From Micropterix aruncella (lineage: Eukaryota; Arthropoda; Insecta; Lepidoptera; Micropterigidae), in assembly GCA_944548615.1 (NCBI GenBank), contig OX155963.1, positions 19,400,261-19,464,260 of the forward strand: a stretch of DNA of 64,000 nt. Direction: 5' to 3'. Both the position numbers and the translations under genes were made by a program. Shown here one piece after another: positions 11,635 through 25,000 of the stretch (position 1 is its first letter; each line of letters begins with the position of its first letter). Under the pieces are notes generated by a model that did not search any database, had not been told where the DNA came from, and worked only from the letters and a program-made list of their open reading frames with translations.

Positions 11635-12131
11635 ACATAGGCACTACTAGCAATCAGGTTCACGGGAGGCAGATTTGGTCTCGAAATGTCAATAGCAAGA
11701 CGTATAAGAGTGACGGATCAATAGATCTTCCTACGGAGCTCCAGAAATCGATAATTCAAATAAATTGCTCTCAAACTGTTAGTAGCGCCGAAAAATTATT
11801 ATATTTAGAAGTATGTTTTGGAAAAGTTTCATTAAAAGGTTTGTTAGATTCTGGTTCCACTTTAAATATAATAGGATCGGAAGCCCATATTCAAATAATT
11901 AATCAAGGATTCAAAATAGAGCCTTGTAAACCATTTTTCGTGACGTCTGCAAATGGAGTTAAATCTTTTTGTAGCGGTGCACTAAGACTACCAGTAACAA
12001 TTAAAGGTGTTACGATAGTGTGTATATTTTACATTATTCCAGCCATAAATATACCATTGATTTTAGGTATAGATGTCTGGGAAAAATTTGGCCTAATTCC
12101 TAATGATATGCAATTTTTTAAGAACTTGTAA
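11631..12131 (+). CDS. pro: Aspartic protease (reached by -1 frameshift)
   Basis: The frame is open from the slip site with no stop until 12129-12131. It carries the retropepsin active site LLDSGSTLNII near 11839 and the later hydrophobic-Gly motif 'PLILGIDVWEKFG' typical of this family. The first ATG in frame (11841) lies inside the active-site region, so ATG initiation would lose catalytic sequence; frameshifting from gag is the better explanation. It cleaves the polyproteins. It overlaps the pol frame by about 35 bases. Confidence 0.85.
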   Translation, partial: LDIGTTSNQVHGRQIWSRNVNSKTYKSDGSIDLPTELQKSIIQINCSQTVSSAEKLLYLEVCFGKVSLKGLLDSGSTLNIIGSEAHIQIINQGFKIEPCKPFFVTSANGVKSFCSGALRLPVTIKGVTIVCIFYIIPAINIPLILGIDVWEKFGLIPNDMQFFKNL

Positions 12132-14910
12132 TACTTCGGAGATCAATAATTGTCGTTTAATCGAACCTATAATTACCGATTATGAGTATTTAAGTGTAGA
12201 ACAACGGCTTATTGCCGATAATATCATTCAGCAATATCAGGATATTTCTAGTGAGAAGATTGGGTTAGGAAAGACATCTCTGATTGAACATGTGATAGAT
12301 ACCGGAGACGCGTTGCCAATTAAACAACGATATTACCGGCTTTCACCATCGAAATTGGAAGCATTAAATAACGAAGTGGATAGGATGCTGAGTTTAGGCG
12401 TCATTGAGCCAGCAATAAGCCCCTGGAATAATCCTGTGCTAATGGTTCCGAAATCTGATGGATCTTATCGTTTCTGTCTTGACTCGCGAAAATTAAACGC
12501 GGTAACAAAAAAATATGCGTACGGTCTGCCATATATCACAGATATATTGGACAGCCTGGGAGATTCCAGGTACCTCAGCTCAATCGACCTTAGTTCTGCA
12601 TTTTGGCAAATCCCAATTTCACCAGAATCAAGGCCAAAGACAGCGTTCACAGTACCATTCCGGAACTCGTTTCAATTTTCTAAAACCGCGTTCGGGGTTT
12701 CCAACGGCAGCGGGATTCTTCAATCCCTCATGGACTCGCTGTTTGGTTCCGGATTTGAGAGACGCGTGTTCGTATATTTAGACGACATCATCATTACAGG
12801 AACCTCATTTGACGAACATGCATCGCTGTTAACTCGAGTGCTAGAACGGTTAAAGTACGCTAATCTATCAATAAATTTTGAAAAATGTAAATTCTTTAGG
12901 TCAGAACTCAGTTATCTCGGCCATGTCGTTGATCGTTTTGGATTGAGAGTCAATCCAGACAAAGTTGCCGCAATTACTGCGTTTCCGACTCCAAAATCTA
13001 AAAAGGAGTTGCGTAGATTTCTCGGAATGGCCAGCTGGTATAGGCGATTCATTGAGGGATTCGCCACAACAGCTGCCCCGTTAAATCAATTGACGTCCAC
13101 AAAACCTGGTTCACCGAAATTTTCCTGGAATCCCGTAGCTGAAGCCGCTTTTAATAAATTAAAAGCAGCAATATCATCAGCACCGGTCCTGGCGTGTCCT
13201 AACTACAACCTGCCGTTCAGAGTATACGCGGACGCCTCGGCTTACGGGACAGGCGCTGTTTTGACGCAGGGCAACGGCGAAGAGGAAAGGCCGGTGGCAT
13301 TTTCAAGTCGGACCCTAACAGCGGCTGAGAGACATTACTCAGCGGTGGAACGAGAGGCCCTCGCAGTTTTACACGCCGTTGAACAGTGGAGGTGCTATTT
13401 AGAAGGCACAGCGTTATTTGAAATTCATACAGACAGCGCAGCCTTAAAATGGTTTCTTTCGATCGATTCGCCTACAGGTCGGTTGGCTCGATGGGGGGTT
13501 CGTCTCTCTCCGTACAATTTCCGTATAGTCCATCGGAAAGGGAGTGAGCAGAAGGTCCCAGACGCGTTATCTCGAGCTCCACTCGTAGCAAGTGTCAGCG
13601 TTTCTGAAACAGAGGATACCTGGTTCAAGAAGCAATACCTAGGTGTGGCAAATAATCCGATCGCTCATCCTAATTGGACGATTAAAAATGGCAAACTTTA
13701 CCGATATAGTAAAGCAGACGGGGAAGTTGATCCAGAATTTCAGTGGAAGGAGGTCGTCATGTTAGAAGATCAAACCCGGTTGTTTAAAGAGTACCATGAT
13801 AATCCAACTGCCGGTCATCTCGGGGTCTACAAAACGTATAACCGATTGAGGCAACATTACTATTGGCCAGGGTTGTATCAAACGGTCGTCAAATATGTAG
13901 CAAATTGCAATACCTGCATGGCCACTAAACATGTAACAATAAGTCCATTGGGCACTATGAACTCACCCAAAAAGTGTAGTCGCCCGTTCGAATATATTGC
14001 CTTGGATATTCATGGCCCCATGGTGTCATCAAGCAAAGGAAACCGTTATATTTTGCTAATAACATGTTGTTTTAGCAAGTATACCATTATAATTCCATTG
14101 AAAGAGGCATCGTCGAGCAAAATGATTCCTTTAATTAAAGAGAAGGTGTTTTTAATTCACGGTGTCCCCAGGGTAATCCTAACCGATAACGGTAAACCAT
14201 TCATTTCTAAAGAAATGAAGAAAGTTTTGGAGGAGCATAAAATTCCCCAAATATTTAACACCCCATTTTATACCCCTCAGGTCAACCCCGTAGAAAGATA
14301 TAATCGTACTCTAAGTACCATGCTATGCGCTTACGTGGGTAGATATCATAAATCCTGGGACATACATTTACCTGAGTTCCAGTATGCGTTGAATTCTGCC
14401 AAATCCGAATCTAGTCGTTTCAGTCCGAACTTTTTAGTTTTCGGTCGGGAACTGGTAACATCCGGCGAGGTTTATTCCGCAATGACGGCAGCGGAAACGC
14501 AAGCTGTCCTCATGTCACCGGAAGAAGACGATCGAATTGACAGATTGGGTCAGCTGGAAAACATTTTTCAAATGGTTAAGGCCAATTTGCAGAAGCAACA
14601 TGAGAGGAATAAGCACTCTTACAATAAGGGTCGCCGTACTCCGGTTCTGCAAAAGGGCGATGTTATTTGGAAAAAGACGCGTTTCCTTTCTAATAAAGGG
14701 AATAATTTCTCGGCTAAACTCGCCCCAAACTTCGAAGAGTTCCGCGTAAAAGAAAAGTTATCCGACAACGTCTATATATTGGAGACGTTGGCGGGGAAAG
14801 AAGTGGCAGGTACACATCATGCCAAAGATTTTAAAATCCCTGGAAATCTAACTCTGGATCCCCAAAAGTCTCCAGGTATTCAGATTCAGGATCCCGATCC
14901 ATCGCAGTAA
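12097..14910 (+). CDS. pol: Pol: reverse transcriptase, RNase H, integrase
   Basis: Frame open from 12097 (first ATG 12103; 935 aa from there). RT is at roughly residues 95-330 with 'PKSDGSYRFCLDSRKLN' and the catalytic YLDD; the usual PFG-NAP box is altered to AFGVSNGSG. RNase H (about 370-490) has 'YADASAYGTGAVLTQ' and 'IHTDSAALKWFL'. Integrase has an H-H-CNTC zinc region, then D (LDIHGPM), D (TDNGKPF) and E (NPVERYNRT) with 35 residues between the last two. A C-terminal chromodomain is not evident. Entry from the protease frame needs +1 (or -2), unlike the gag-pro step; independent initiation at 12103 is an alternative. Coding looks intact. Confidence 0.92.
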   Translation, partial: FLMICNFLRTCNTSEINNCRLIEPIITDYEYLSVEQRLIADNIIQQYQDISSEKIGLGKTSLIEHVIDTGDALPIKQRYYRLSPSKLEALNNEVDRMLSLGVIEPAISPWNNPVLMVPKSDGSYRFCLDSRKLNAVTKKYAYGLPYITDILDSLGDSRYLSSIDLSSAFWQIPISPESRPKTAFTVPFRNSFQFSKTAFGVSNGSGILQSLMDSLFGSGFERRVFVYLDDIIITGTSFDEHASLLTRVLERLKYANLSINFEKCKFFRSELSYLGHVVDRFGLRVNPDKVAAITAFPTPKSKKELRRFLGMASWYRRFIEGFATTAAPLNQLTSTKPGSPKFSWNPVAEAAFNKLKAAISSAPVLACPNYNLPFRVYADASAYGTGAVLTQGNGEEERPVAFSSRTLTAAERHYSAVEREALAVLHAVEQWRCYLEGTALFEIHTDSAALKWFLSIDSPTGRLARWGVRLSPYNFRIVHRKGSEQKVPDALSRAPLVASVSVSETEDTWFKKQYLGVANNPIAHPNWTIKNGKLYRYSKADGEVDPEFQWKEVVMLEDQTRLFKEYHDNPTAGHLGVYKTYNRLRQHYYWPGLYQTVVKYVANCNTCMATKHVTISPLGTMNSPKKCSRPFEYIALDIHGPMVSSSKGNRYILLITCCFSKYTIIIPLKEASSSKMIPLIKEKVFLIHGVPRVILTDNGKPFISKEMKKVLEEHKIPQIFNTPFYTPQVNPVERYNRTLSTMLCAYVGRYHKSWDIHLPEFQYALNSAKSESSRFSPNFLVFGRELVTSGEVYSAMTAAETQAVLMSPEEDDRIDRLGQLENIFQMVKANLQKQHERNKHSYNKGRRTPVLQKGDVIWKKTRFLSNKGNNFSAKLAPNFEEFRVKEKLSDNVYILETLAGKEVAGTHHAKDFKIPGNLTLDPQKSPGIQIQDPDPSQ

Positions 14911-15780
14911 TCATTTAAAATCAAATAAAAAAATAAAAAAATAATAACCTTAAAATAGACTGTCAACTGTCATCTAATATGTTCATAATTCATTAAAATA
15001 TTAAATAAAATTGGGTTTACCTTGTCATTCGGTGGTTGTTCAGCGACTTGTATAGTGAGCGTTTTGTTTTGATTACTTTATACGTCATAGTGTTGTTTTC
15101 CGAATGTAATCCATGAAGCAATTTCTGTTGTGATGTTATTCATCATATCCACAAACATTATATGGTGGTTGTTATTAGTTTGGTGTAGTTAGACTGGAAC
15201 ATTATCGAATATAAGTCCAGTGCACACAACAGGTTGCCGCAGTTTCAGTGGAACCAATGCGACAATGCGTTCGTTCTGAAAAGTAAAGTTTTATTTAAGT
15301 AGCAGTGCAGCAAAGCGTTCTAGGCAGGAAAGTGAGGCTTCGATGAGGTGTCAACGAAATTGGTGTGACACAGTAGCACATGTTATTTAGGGTTTCAGTG
15401 TCGAATGAAAGGATCGGTATGCCTATTAGATTGGCTACCGTATTATAGATGGTGATGAGTGCAGAGATTTATGATTGAAAGAATGTAAGAGCTTGTATGA
15501 AAGATTAATTACCGAGCTGTTCAACGTTCTTCTTGGGCTAATCCTTAAAAGTAGGTTCCTTGAATCGAATAAGGGCTTATCCTTGAATAGAATAAGGAAG
15601 GATTGGATCCCGGGTCGGACGCGTGAGGGGCACATCGTTGACCCAGAGTCATGTGAGTTCACAGGTTAGAATCAGCGCGTGCTTAAAGCTGTCAAACTTG
15701 GGAAGCGTGTAGGAATGTTGGATGTTATCTACTTACGTGAATAAGGCGAAAATTCCGCTGCTTCCGTGAATTTTCGGTTC
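14911..15780 (+). other. 3' non-coding segment of the LTR element
   Basis: About 870 bp between the pol stop and the polypurine tract, without an env-like frame, signal peptide or membrane segment. Short open frames at 15435-15669 have no recognised motif. Confidence 0.7.
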
Positions 15781-15791
15781 GAGGCGGGGGG
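15781..15791 (+). other. Polypurine tract
   Basis: gaggcgggggg lies directly upstream of the 3' LTR (15794), the usual place for plus-strand priming. Confidence 0.8.
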
Positions 15792-15793
15792 AT

Positions 15794-17259
<1,466 letters not shown>

Positions 17260-17448
17260 TAAATACATAAACCACAAATATTTCTTAAAAAACCGTAAGA
17301 AAAATAATTATACATAGGTACCTACCTACAATACAGTTCACTTTCTGTATCGGCAGTAGTGTCTTTTTATTATTTTAAATATATTTACTTGTTATTATAA
17401 TGTTTTCTTATCTTCCAGATAACCAGGTTTCTTGTTCTCTTGTTCCAG

Positions 17449-17595
17449 GCAATCCTCGAAACAAGTGTGCGCTGCAGCCTGGTCATAGTCTCATGGACTG
17501 GATCAGATTGGGCAACTCCGGGAAGGATCTTACCGGAGTCGCAGGCAGGCTCAGAGGTGTCACTATCAAAGAGGTTGCTGCACATTCCAAAAGAG
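17449..17595 (+). CDS. Ncb5or: Ncb5or exon: N-terminal conserved region
   Basis: Encodes 'GNPRNKCALQPGHSLMDW' and on to 'VAAHSKR', matching the region that precedes b5 in Ncb5or. The acceptor at 17448 has the better pyrimidine tract; an alternative acceptor ends at 17418, and an ATG at 17400 is in frame. The donor is gtactt at 17596. It begins with two bases of a split codon, so an upstream exon is expected. Confidence 0.85.
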
Positions 17596-18937
17596 GTACT
17601 TTGTCAAATATGCCTATCAATATTAAAGATATAAAATAAATAAAATAGAAACAGAAAATGAACAACCTTAGTTTTAATGGAAAAAATCGTTTGTGTCACC
17701 CCAAGACTTTCCCGGTAAACATACAACCCCTCACCCCCCCCCCCCCCCTCGCGAAAAAATACCCCCTGCAACACCCCCCCCCCCCCCACCTCGTCAACCA
17801 CCCCCCCCCTCCCACCCGATAGTGATTGTGTTAAGTGACTGTATATTTGAGTATTTTGTAGTATTTCCGTATTGTTAAAATGGTATTTTTCCGAAAATGA
17901 TGTAGTATTTTCATTAAATTCGGCGATATTTAAAAAAACATTGCTTCGCTTGTTTACGCGATATTCCAAACACATTTCACAACGTGATTTCGATCCAACA
18001 AGGCATCTGTGTACCGAACTTCAAGTCTCTTACTGCAATATTTCAAGACTAGTCTCGAGTCTTCAACAAACTTTACCTACTTTTTTTGTTATTTTTTTGA
18101 GTCATAAAAGCAGTTATTGTAGCTTTAATATAACAGTTGGATATATGCTGTCGCGGATTTTTTTTAGGTCTCTCTGAGGCCGACGTTTTTGTTTTACATA
18201 TTTTTCAAGAATACCAAACCGTTTCGTCAGCGCACGCCGATAAAGCACATCACAAGCACATTTTCTCCGACTCGGTTTACAAATAACGTGATTTCGTATT
18301 GAAAACTAATATTTATCACAATAAAATATAGCCTATAGCACTACTCGATAATTCAGCTCTCCATTAGTGAAAGAATTTTCGAAATCGGATAAGTAGTTTT
18401 GGAGATTACCCCCTACATACTAACTTACAAACTTACACACATTACCTTTTTATAAGATTAGTATAGATTAAGTAGTTAATTTAAATATGTAGATATGCAA
18501 AAATATGTACATTTGTAATAGTATCATGTAGGTGTTTTGTTTCGTACTTATTGTAGTCAAAATAATAGAGATTGTATAAAGTAATATAGACTGACATACT
18601 GTTTTTAATTTCTCATCAGCATTTAAAGATGAAGAAATATAATTCAGTAATTAAATTTTATCATTAAAGCATATAAGAACAAATATTTCGGACATTCTCC
18701 CGCAACATTTTTTTCTGCGCTGAAGTTCTGGAGAACTTGTTCAGCAACATGTTCGAGGCGATGCCCTCAAATTAATAGGCCGATTTATAATGTAGCTACA
18801 GTATAAATATATAATGTTGATAGGATACAGTAATTACATCATACGTATATGCCATAATATATGTAAATGGGGATGGGGCTTTTGTTCAATTTTGCACCGG
18901 GGTCCATTTTTTTTTACATACGCCACTGTGTATATAT

Positions 18938-19001
<64 letters not shown>

Positions 19002-22000
19002 GCGAAAATGTGAACATACTGTTTTCTTATGAGAAGACGGAGAATGCTTCAGATTGTTCTAGATTCTAGAATATTCAAGAATTCTCTAGACGGTTCCAGA
19101 AAGGGGGTAACGGAGGGGGGACGAAAGGGTGGAGCGGAATCCAGGCCATTCTGGTGACATTCAGCTAGTAAAGAATAATAACAATGATAGTTATATATTA
19201 ATGAAGCTAAACACCGCACGATCTACTTAACACATTGTCATGTTTCTTTTCTTTTCAGAGGATGCTTGGATCGCGCTGAAGGGGAAGGTTTACAACATAA
19301 CACAATATTTGGATTATCATCCTGGAGGTTAGTTTTATTTATTACTGTTAGTACCTACTAACTATAGATTGGACCCTATTTCCCGAGGCAGACGCTTACG
19401 ACTGCGTCGGTTTTTGACAATATTTACGTCATTCCATGCGAATTTCGACTTTCTACGCAGGGATGACGTCAAAATGATGTCACTTCGCAGGTGTGCTGCG
19501 TGTTCTCGTATATCTCATTATCAGGCGAGTTTGTCGGGCATTTTCACCAATATCACCAATATCTGAATTTCTATTATTACTGTGGGTTATGATTAGTTTT
19601 AAAAATAAATACGAATTGTAAAAATAATTGTACGTTTATAATAACAATTAAAAATTAAATTAAATTAAATAATTTCGATAAATATAATTTATCTGATAAA
19701 ATGATAAAACAAACAAACGATTAACCATAATTGAGTACCTCAACATGAAAGGTTCATAAATCTGTCATTTACATGATTTAGAGGAAAAAAAACAGTTTTT
19801 TTTTGTGTGAAGTGCTTTTTTCTTTTTGTTTAATACTCCAGAAATGATATTAGGAGTTATCTAATGTCAATTTCGGCATTAATGTATTTTAGGAACCTAT
19901 TCTACATTGTTGATTTATTAACGTCACCCAACTACAGTGGTGTGCAAAAGTTTAAGACCTTTAGCCGATTTTCGGTATTTTAACATATTGTATAATTTGC
20001 GTAGATTATTGGGTCACCTCACATGTTTTGCATTAGACGTGTTCGACTGCTGTTAATAAACTTCTTCGTCGCCTTAATCGTCAGCTGTATCGTAGATTTA
20101 GCCCTACACATAGCCGTTGTGTAATTATTGTAATAGGTTACTGTCACTAAACCGTCACTTACTGTTGGAAAAAGGACAGAAATAGTGACCCTGCGTAAAG
20201 TTGGATTTTCTGAACATGAAATAGGTAAGAGGGTACGAGGGTGAAATAGGTATAAAGCTGTCAGTAAATTTTACATTTCTGGAAAATACACGGACCTGAA
20301 GAGAAGCGATCATGCGATCTGAAGGTTGGTCGCACGATGTCCAACAACATCCTGCAAAAGGATTTAGCATGCTTTGGCTGCAAAAGGCAACAACGTTAGT
20401 TTGGATACCATTTCAAGATATTTGACCACAGATTTAGCTTTATTATTCGACAAACTTGCAAGGAAACCTCGACTAACCCCAAGTAAGAAAAAGAAACAAC
20501 TGATTTTCGTCCGAAACATAAGAATTGGATAGTATGACAGTGAAGTACGGTGGTCTTTCTGATGAGCCAAGTATCCAGCAATTATCTGCATGTGTTAGAA
20601 GTGATTTCCGCCCAATGGGTAAAAGATTTGCGGAAAAATATACAACTTCAACTGTAAAATTTCCTCCAAGCACCACAAGATATGGGGTGCAGGATCTTCA
20701 AAAAAGTACGGGCCGATAATTCCCCGCGCCGACATCGCAGCGGTCACTTTATGCGAATAAAGGGGTTTCTGATACTTGTGCTTCGGATTCGTTGCACTCC
20801 AGTAGCGGCAGTTCTGCTTATTCATGTAGTTCTGCTTATTCATTAAGGTGAAAATGAGCTTCATCCGAAAACAGAATGTCGTTAAACGTTGAAAAGTGCT
20901 CAATTGCCTGGTTTAGGAAGTCAAGCCTCTGAATTGCATCCTGGGGCTTTAATTCTTGCATCAATTGAATTGTATAGGGGTGCAGCTTTAAGTCTTTGTG
21001 CAAAAGAGGGGGTAATGATGATCTATGCACATTTAGAGCTCTTGTGTGCTTACGAATTGAAAGGTTAGGATCGTCACGAACAGACTGATTAACACTCTCC
21101 ACGTTCTCCACGTTTTGATTTCAAAAAATATGTTTTTTTTTAATTATTGATTTTAGATTTTTTTTTATTAAAAAAATTGAATAACTTGACAGTTAAATAC
21201 AATTTTGACAAGCGTTTGAGCGCGTTGCGCCATCTATTGGTAAGTAAACTATCACTAATATACGATATTAGCGATATTTTACCTACCGCTAGATGGCGCA
21301 TAAAATATTTTTTTATTTATTTTAAAATTTGTATTTTCCACAAATTTTTATCAAAAGTTGCTAACTTGCTCGTACTAATTCACCCCCTTCAAGGATGCCG
21401 GTTAATCAAAACTCACCCCATTTAGAGGTTGTTATAAATTGAAACTCACACTAGTAATCACTTCTCATTTATTGCACTATACGTAATTTATCTCGTTTTG
21501 TTTCTTGTATTGTTGTCCAAGTTTTCTCGATTATAAAATCAAATCAAATCAAATATCTGTCGACGGGCCTTGCTAGAGGCCCGTGACATCTTCCACTAGG
21601 CATTTTGCCTTTTCGTGGGGTTTCACGTGAGCCGGGCCCATTGGCCCGGCTTTCTGGATATGGCGTCACAGGGCTTTGTGCCCTGTGGCAGGACTCATTT
21701 TTAGGTGCTTAGGCACCTTATCGTGATGGATTGTGACGGGAGTGGGTACTGGCATCTTCTGTGGCTAGGCTGCTGTGCTACGATACCCGCGCTGGTGGTC
21801 CGCTAATCAAGCAGACTGCGCGGGTACGGCTTCCGGACATCTGGTGGTCTGGTGTGCAGCGGAGCAAGCTGGCGGATGTGCTCGTGAGGCGAGGTGTCGG
21901 CCTTGCGGTACATAGCGCGCGCGAGGCGCTTTACGTGTTCCTCCACGGACTCTGTTTCGCTAAAATCGCGTTCCAGAGTCGCGTTACGGACGTACCAAGG

Positions 22001-25000
22001 GGCTCCCGACACTTTTCTTAGCCCCACGTTCAGCACTCGCTGGATGTTACTCCGCTGCGATGCCGAGATGAGGTGGTACCAGGCCGGTGCCGCGTACGTG
22101 AGTTTCGTCCTCACGTACATCTTCAGCATCAGCAGTCGTGTCTTCTCCGGGATCGCGGCCGAACGGAGAACGGGCAGCAGCGCGTAGAAGGCGGATTTCG
22201 AAGCGGCAATTGTTGCTTTCGCGTGGTGCGCAAAGTTAAGGCGACGGTCGATGTGCACCCCGAGGTACTTGACCGTGTTCTTCCACGGTACCGGGGTTCC
22301 GCCGAGTTTCACCGGTTCCGGGTAAACTTTGAGTGAGCCGGTGATGATCGCTTCGGACTTAGCCGCGTTAACGACAATCCGCCATTTCCTTAGCCATTCT
22401 GGCATAAGGTCTAGTTGCTGCTGCAGTTTCTTGGCCGCGACCTTGATGTTAATTGAAGTTGCCATGTACATCGCGTCATCCGCGAATAGCGCCAGCTCCG
22501 CGCCGGCGCTGAGCGGTATGTCATTTGTGTAGACACCGTATAGCGCCGGCGATAGGCAGCTTCCCTGCGGGACTCCCGCCGCGATGGGACGAATTGTGGA
22601 CTGCTCGCCCTCCACCGCGACGAAGAACCCTCTTCCGGAGAGGAAGGAAGCCACCACGTTTCGGAGCAGGCGCGGTGCCGTGGTCTGTGTCGCCAGCTTG
22701 TAGCGGAGGCCCTCGTGCCAGACTCGGTCGAACGCCTTTTCGACGTCCAGGAAGACGGCTGCCGTGTGCTGGTGCTTATTGTAGGATTCCGTCAGGCGAT
22801 GTACTACCCGCGTGAGTTGCAGGGTAGTCGAGTGGCCCGTACGGAATCCATACTGCTCGTTGCGCGGGGCGAGGTGCGGCGTTAGTCGCGCCAGCACGCA
22901 TCGCTCGAAAACCTTCGCGAGGGTAGGCAACAGCGAGATCGGGCGGTAGTTGCCCGGTTGCCGCAGGTCTTTGCGAGGTTTCGGCAGCATTATCACCTTA
23001 GCCGTCTTCCACTTCTCTGGAAAATGACCGAGTCTGATGCAGGAGTTTAGCAGCCCTGCGAGGGCCGGCAGCTGGCGACGCGGAAGCCTCTTTAGTGCGC
23101 CGCTACTGATGCCGTCGGGGCCGGGTGCCTTCTTCAGCTTGAGTTGCTGGATTCGACGCTGGAGCTCAGCCGGAGTTATCGGCGGGATCTCACTGCCGAG
23201 CTCCGGTGGCGACCCCTCCTCCGCAGCTAGGTGCTCGTGGACCACCTTGGAGTGCTCCTGGTCTTCTATGTCGTGTGGGACGAAGGTCTTCTCCAGGTGG
23301 TCCGCGAAGAGAGTCGCTCTGTCGTCGGCGACATAGTGGAGGTTCCCGGTCGAATCCAGTAGTGGCCGCGCTGGTTCAGCCGTACTCAGCAGGCGACGAT
23401 TCAGCCTGTATATGGCATGTCGTCGCCTATCGAGTCGAGGAATTCCTCCCACGACTCGGCCGCGTACGTCTGCAGTTCCTCCTGCAAGCTAGCGTTCGCT
23501 TTGTTTAAGCGGCGCTTAGCTTCCGGACACCGATTTTCGGCCCAGAAGCGATGCAAGCGCCGCTTCTCCCGCAGCTTGTCTCGCAGTCGTTGCGGGAGGC
23601 GGGGACGTGTCGCTTTCGCCTCTATCGTCGAGGAGCTGGCTTCCAGCGCGGTCTTGATGGCCTCCTGAAGGTTGGACACCCGGCTCTCGATATCTCCGAT
23701 GGTGACCGGTGTCTTATAGTCTAGGATTGCCTTACCAAGCAGCTTTTCGTAACGTGTCCAGTCAATACGGCGGCGCTCTCTATAGTGACTCGCTGTAGCA
23801 ACGTCGGTTTGTAGCTCTAAGAGAACCGGCAGGTGATCCGACTGTAGCTCATAAATGACTTCCTGCACGTAGGGAAATGTCACGTTGTGCAGGAGGGCGA
23901 CATCGAGTACCTCTGACGAGTGGGTTGGCGTGCTCGGAACACGTGTGTGTTGTTCCCGTCCGGCGACCGTGAAGCCTCTTTTCTCGGCGTGGTTAAGCAA
24001 TTGCGCGCCATCGACGTTGGCGCGCGTCGAGTTCCACGCCGGATGCTTGCTGTTCAGGTCGCCGGCTACGATCGTAGGTATCGTCGGGTGTAGGAGTTTG
24101 TCGATGTCGCCAGTCTCCAGTCGGTTGCTGGGCGGTTTGTAGACTGCAAAAATACGCAAGTCTACTCCGCCTGCTCTTAGCTGAATTCCCGTTGCGTACA
24201 GCGAGTCTAGCTGCGGCACGTCGATTTGTTGGTGGAGCATCGTCCTCCTCACGAAGACGGCGGTGCCCCTGTACGCGCGACCTTCTGTCGTCACGTTGTC
24301 CGTCCGGTACGCGATGTAGTTGGGTATGCGCACCGAGACGAATTTCAGGAGCTTTGTCTCCGATACGAGGAGGACGTCGACCTGCTGTTCCTGCAGGAAG
24401 GCTCGCACCGACGGAAGCTTGCTTTTGATGCCATCCGCATTCCAATGCACTATTCTTAGTGGCCTGCCGATGCAGGAGGCATGGCTGTGCACTGTAGGGC
24501 GGACGACGGCCCCAGTAGGCGCTGTAGGGTGCGCGCTACGATGGAGCCTGCTTCCGCCGGGTTGGCAAGTAGCTCGCTTACCAGCGACAGCAGGTCTGCC
24601 ACCGTCACGTTTACAGACTCTTGGCTGGGCTGTCGGGGCTGGGGCCGGTGTGTTGGGGGGGTCGCCTTCTCGACCAGCTTCGTCTCCTGTGGAGGCGTTC
24701 TCGTCGGCCACTTCGAGCGCTGCCGATTTGACTTCTTTGCAGTAGCTGGCTGCTGACAAGCGGTCGACGGTGCCGGCTTCTGCCTCCACGAAAGGGGAGC
24801 CTCCCGGCTCGCCACCGGTTTTTGTTTCTGTAGCTGTGGAGCGGGGGGAGGCTGAGGCATAGCCTGTGGTTTTGCCGGTTTCCGCGGCGAAGCCCGTGGA
24901 GACTGAGTCTGTTCCGGGGCTGGGGCGGTCTGGGAGCGCTGGGCGCGCGGGGCGCGCGGGGCAGCGGTTCGCGGCTCTGCTTGAGGGGCAGCAGCCGCCG

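Noticed and set aside
14911..15780. Possible env gene after pol
   Set aside because: No long frame, signal peptide or membrane segment; the space is non-coding.
17604..17975. Gly-rich 123-codon minus frame and Pro-rich plus frame
   Set aside because: Products of the C/G homopolymer runs in a repeat.
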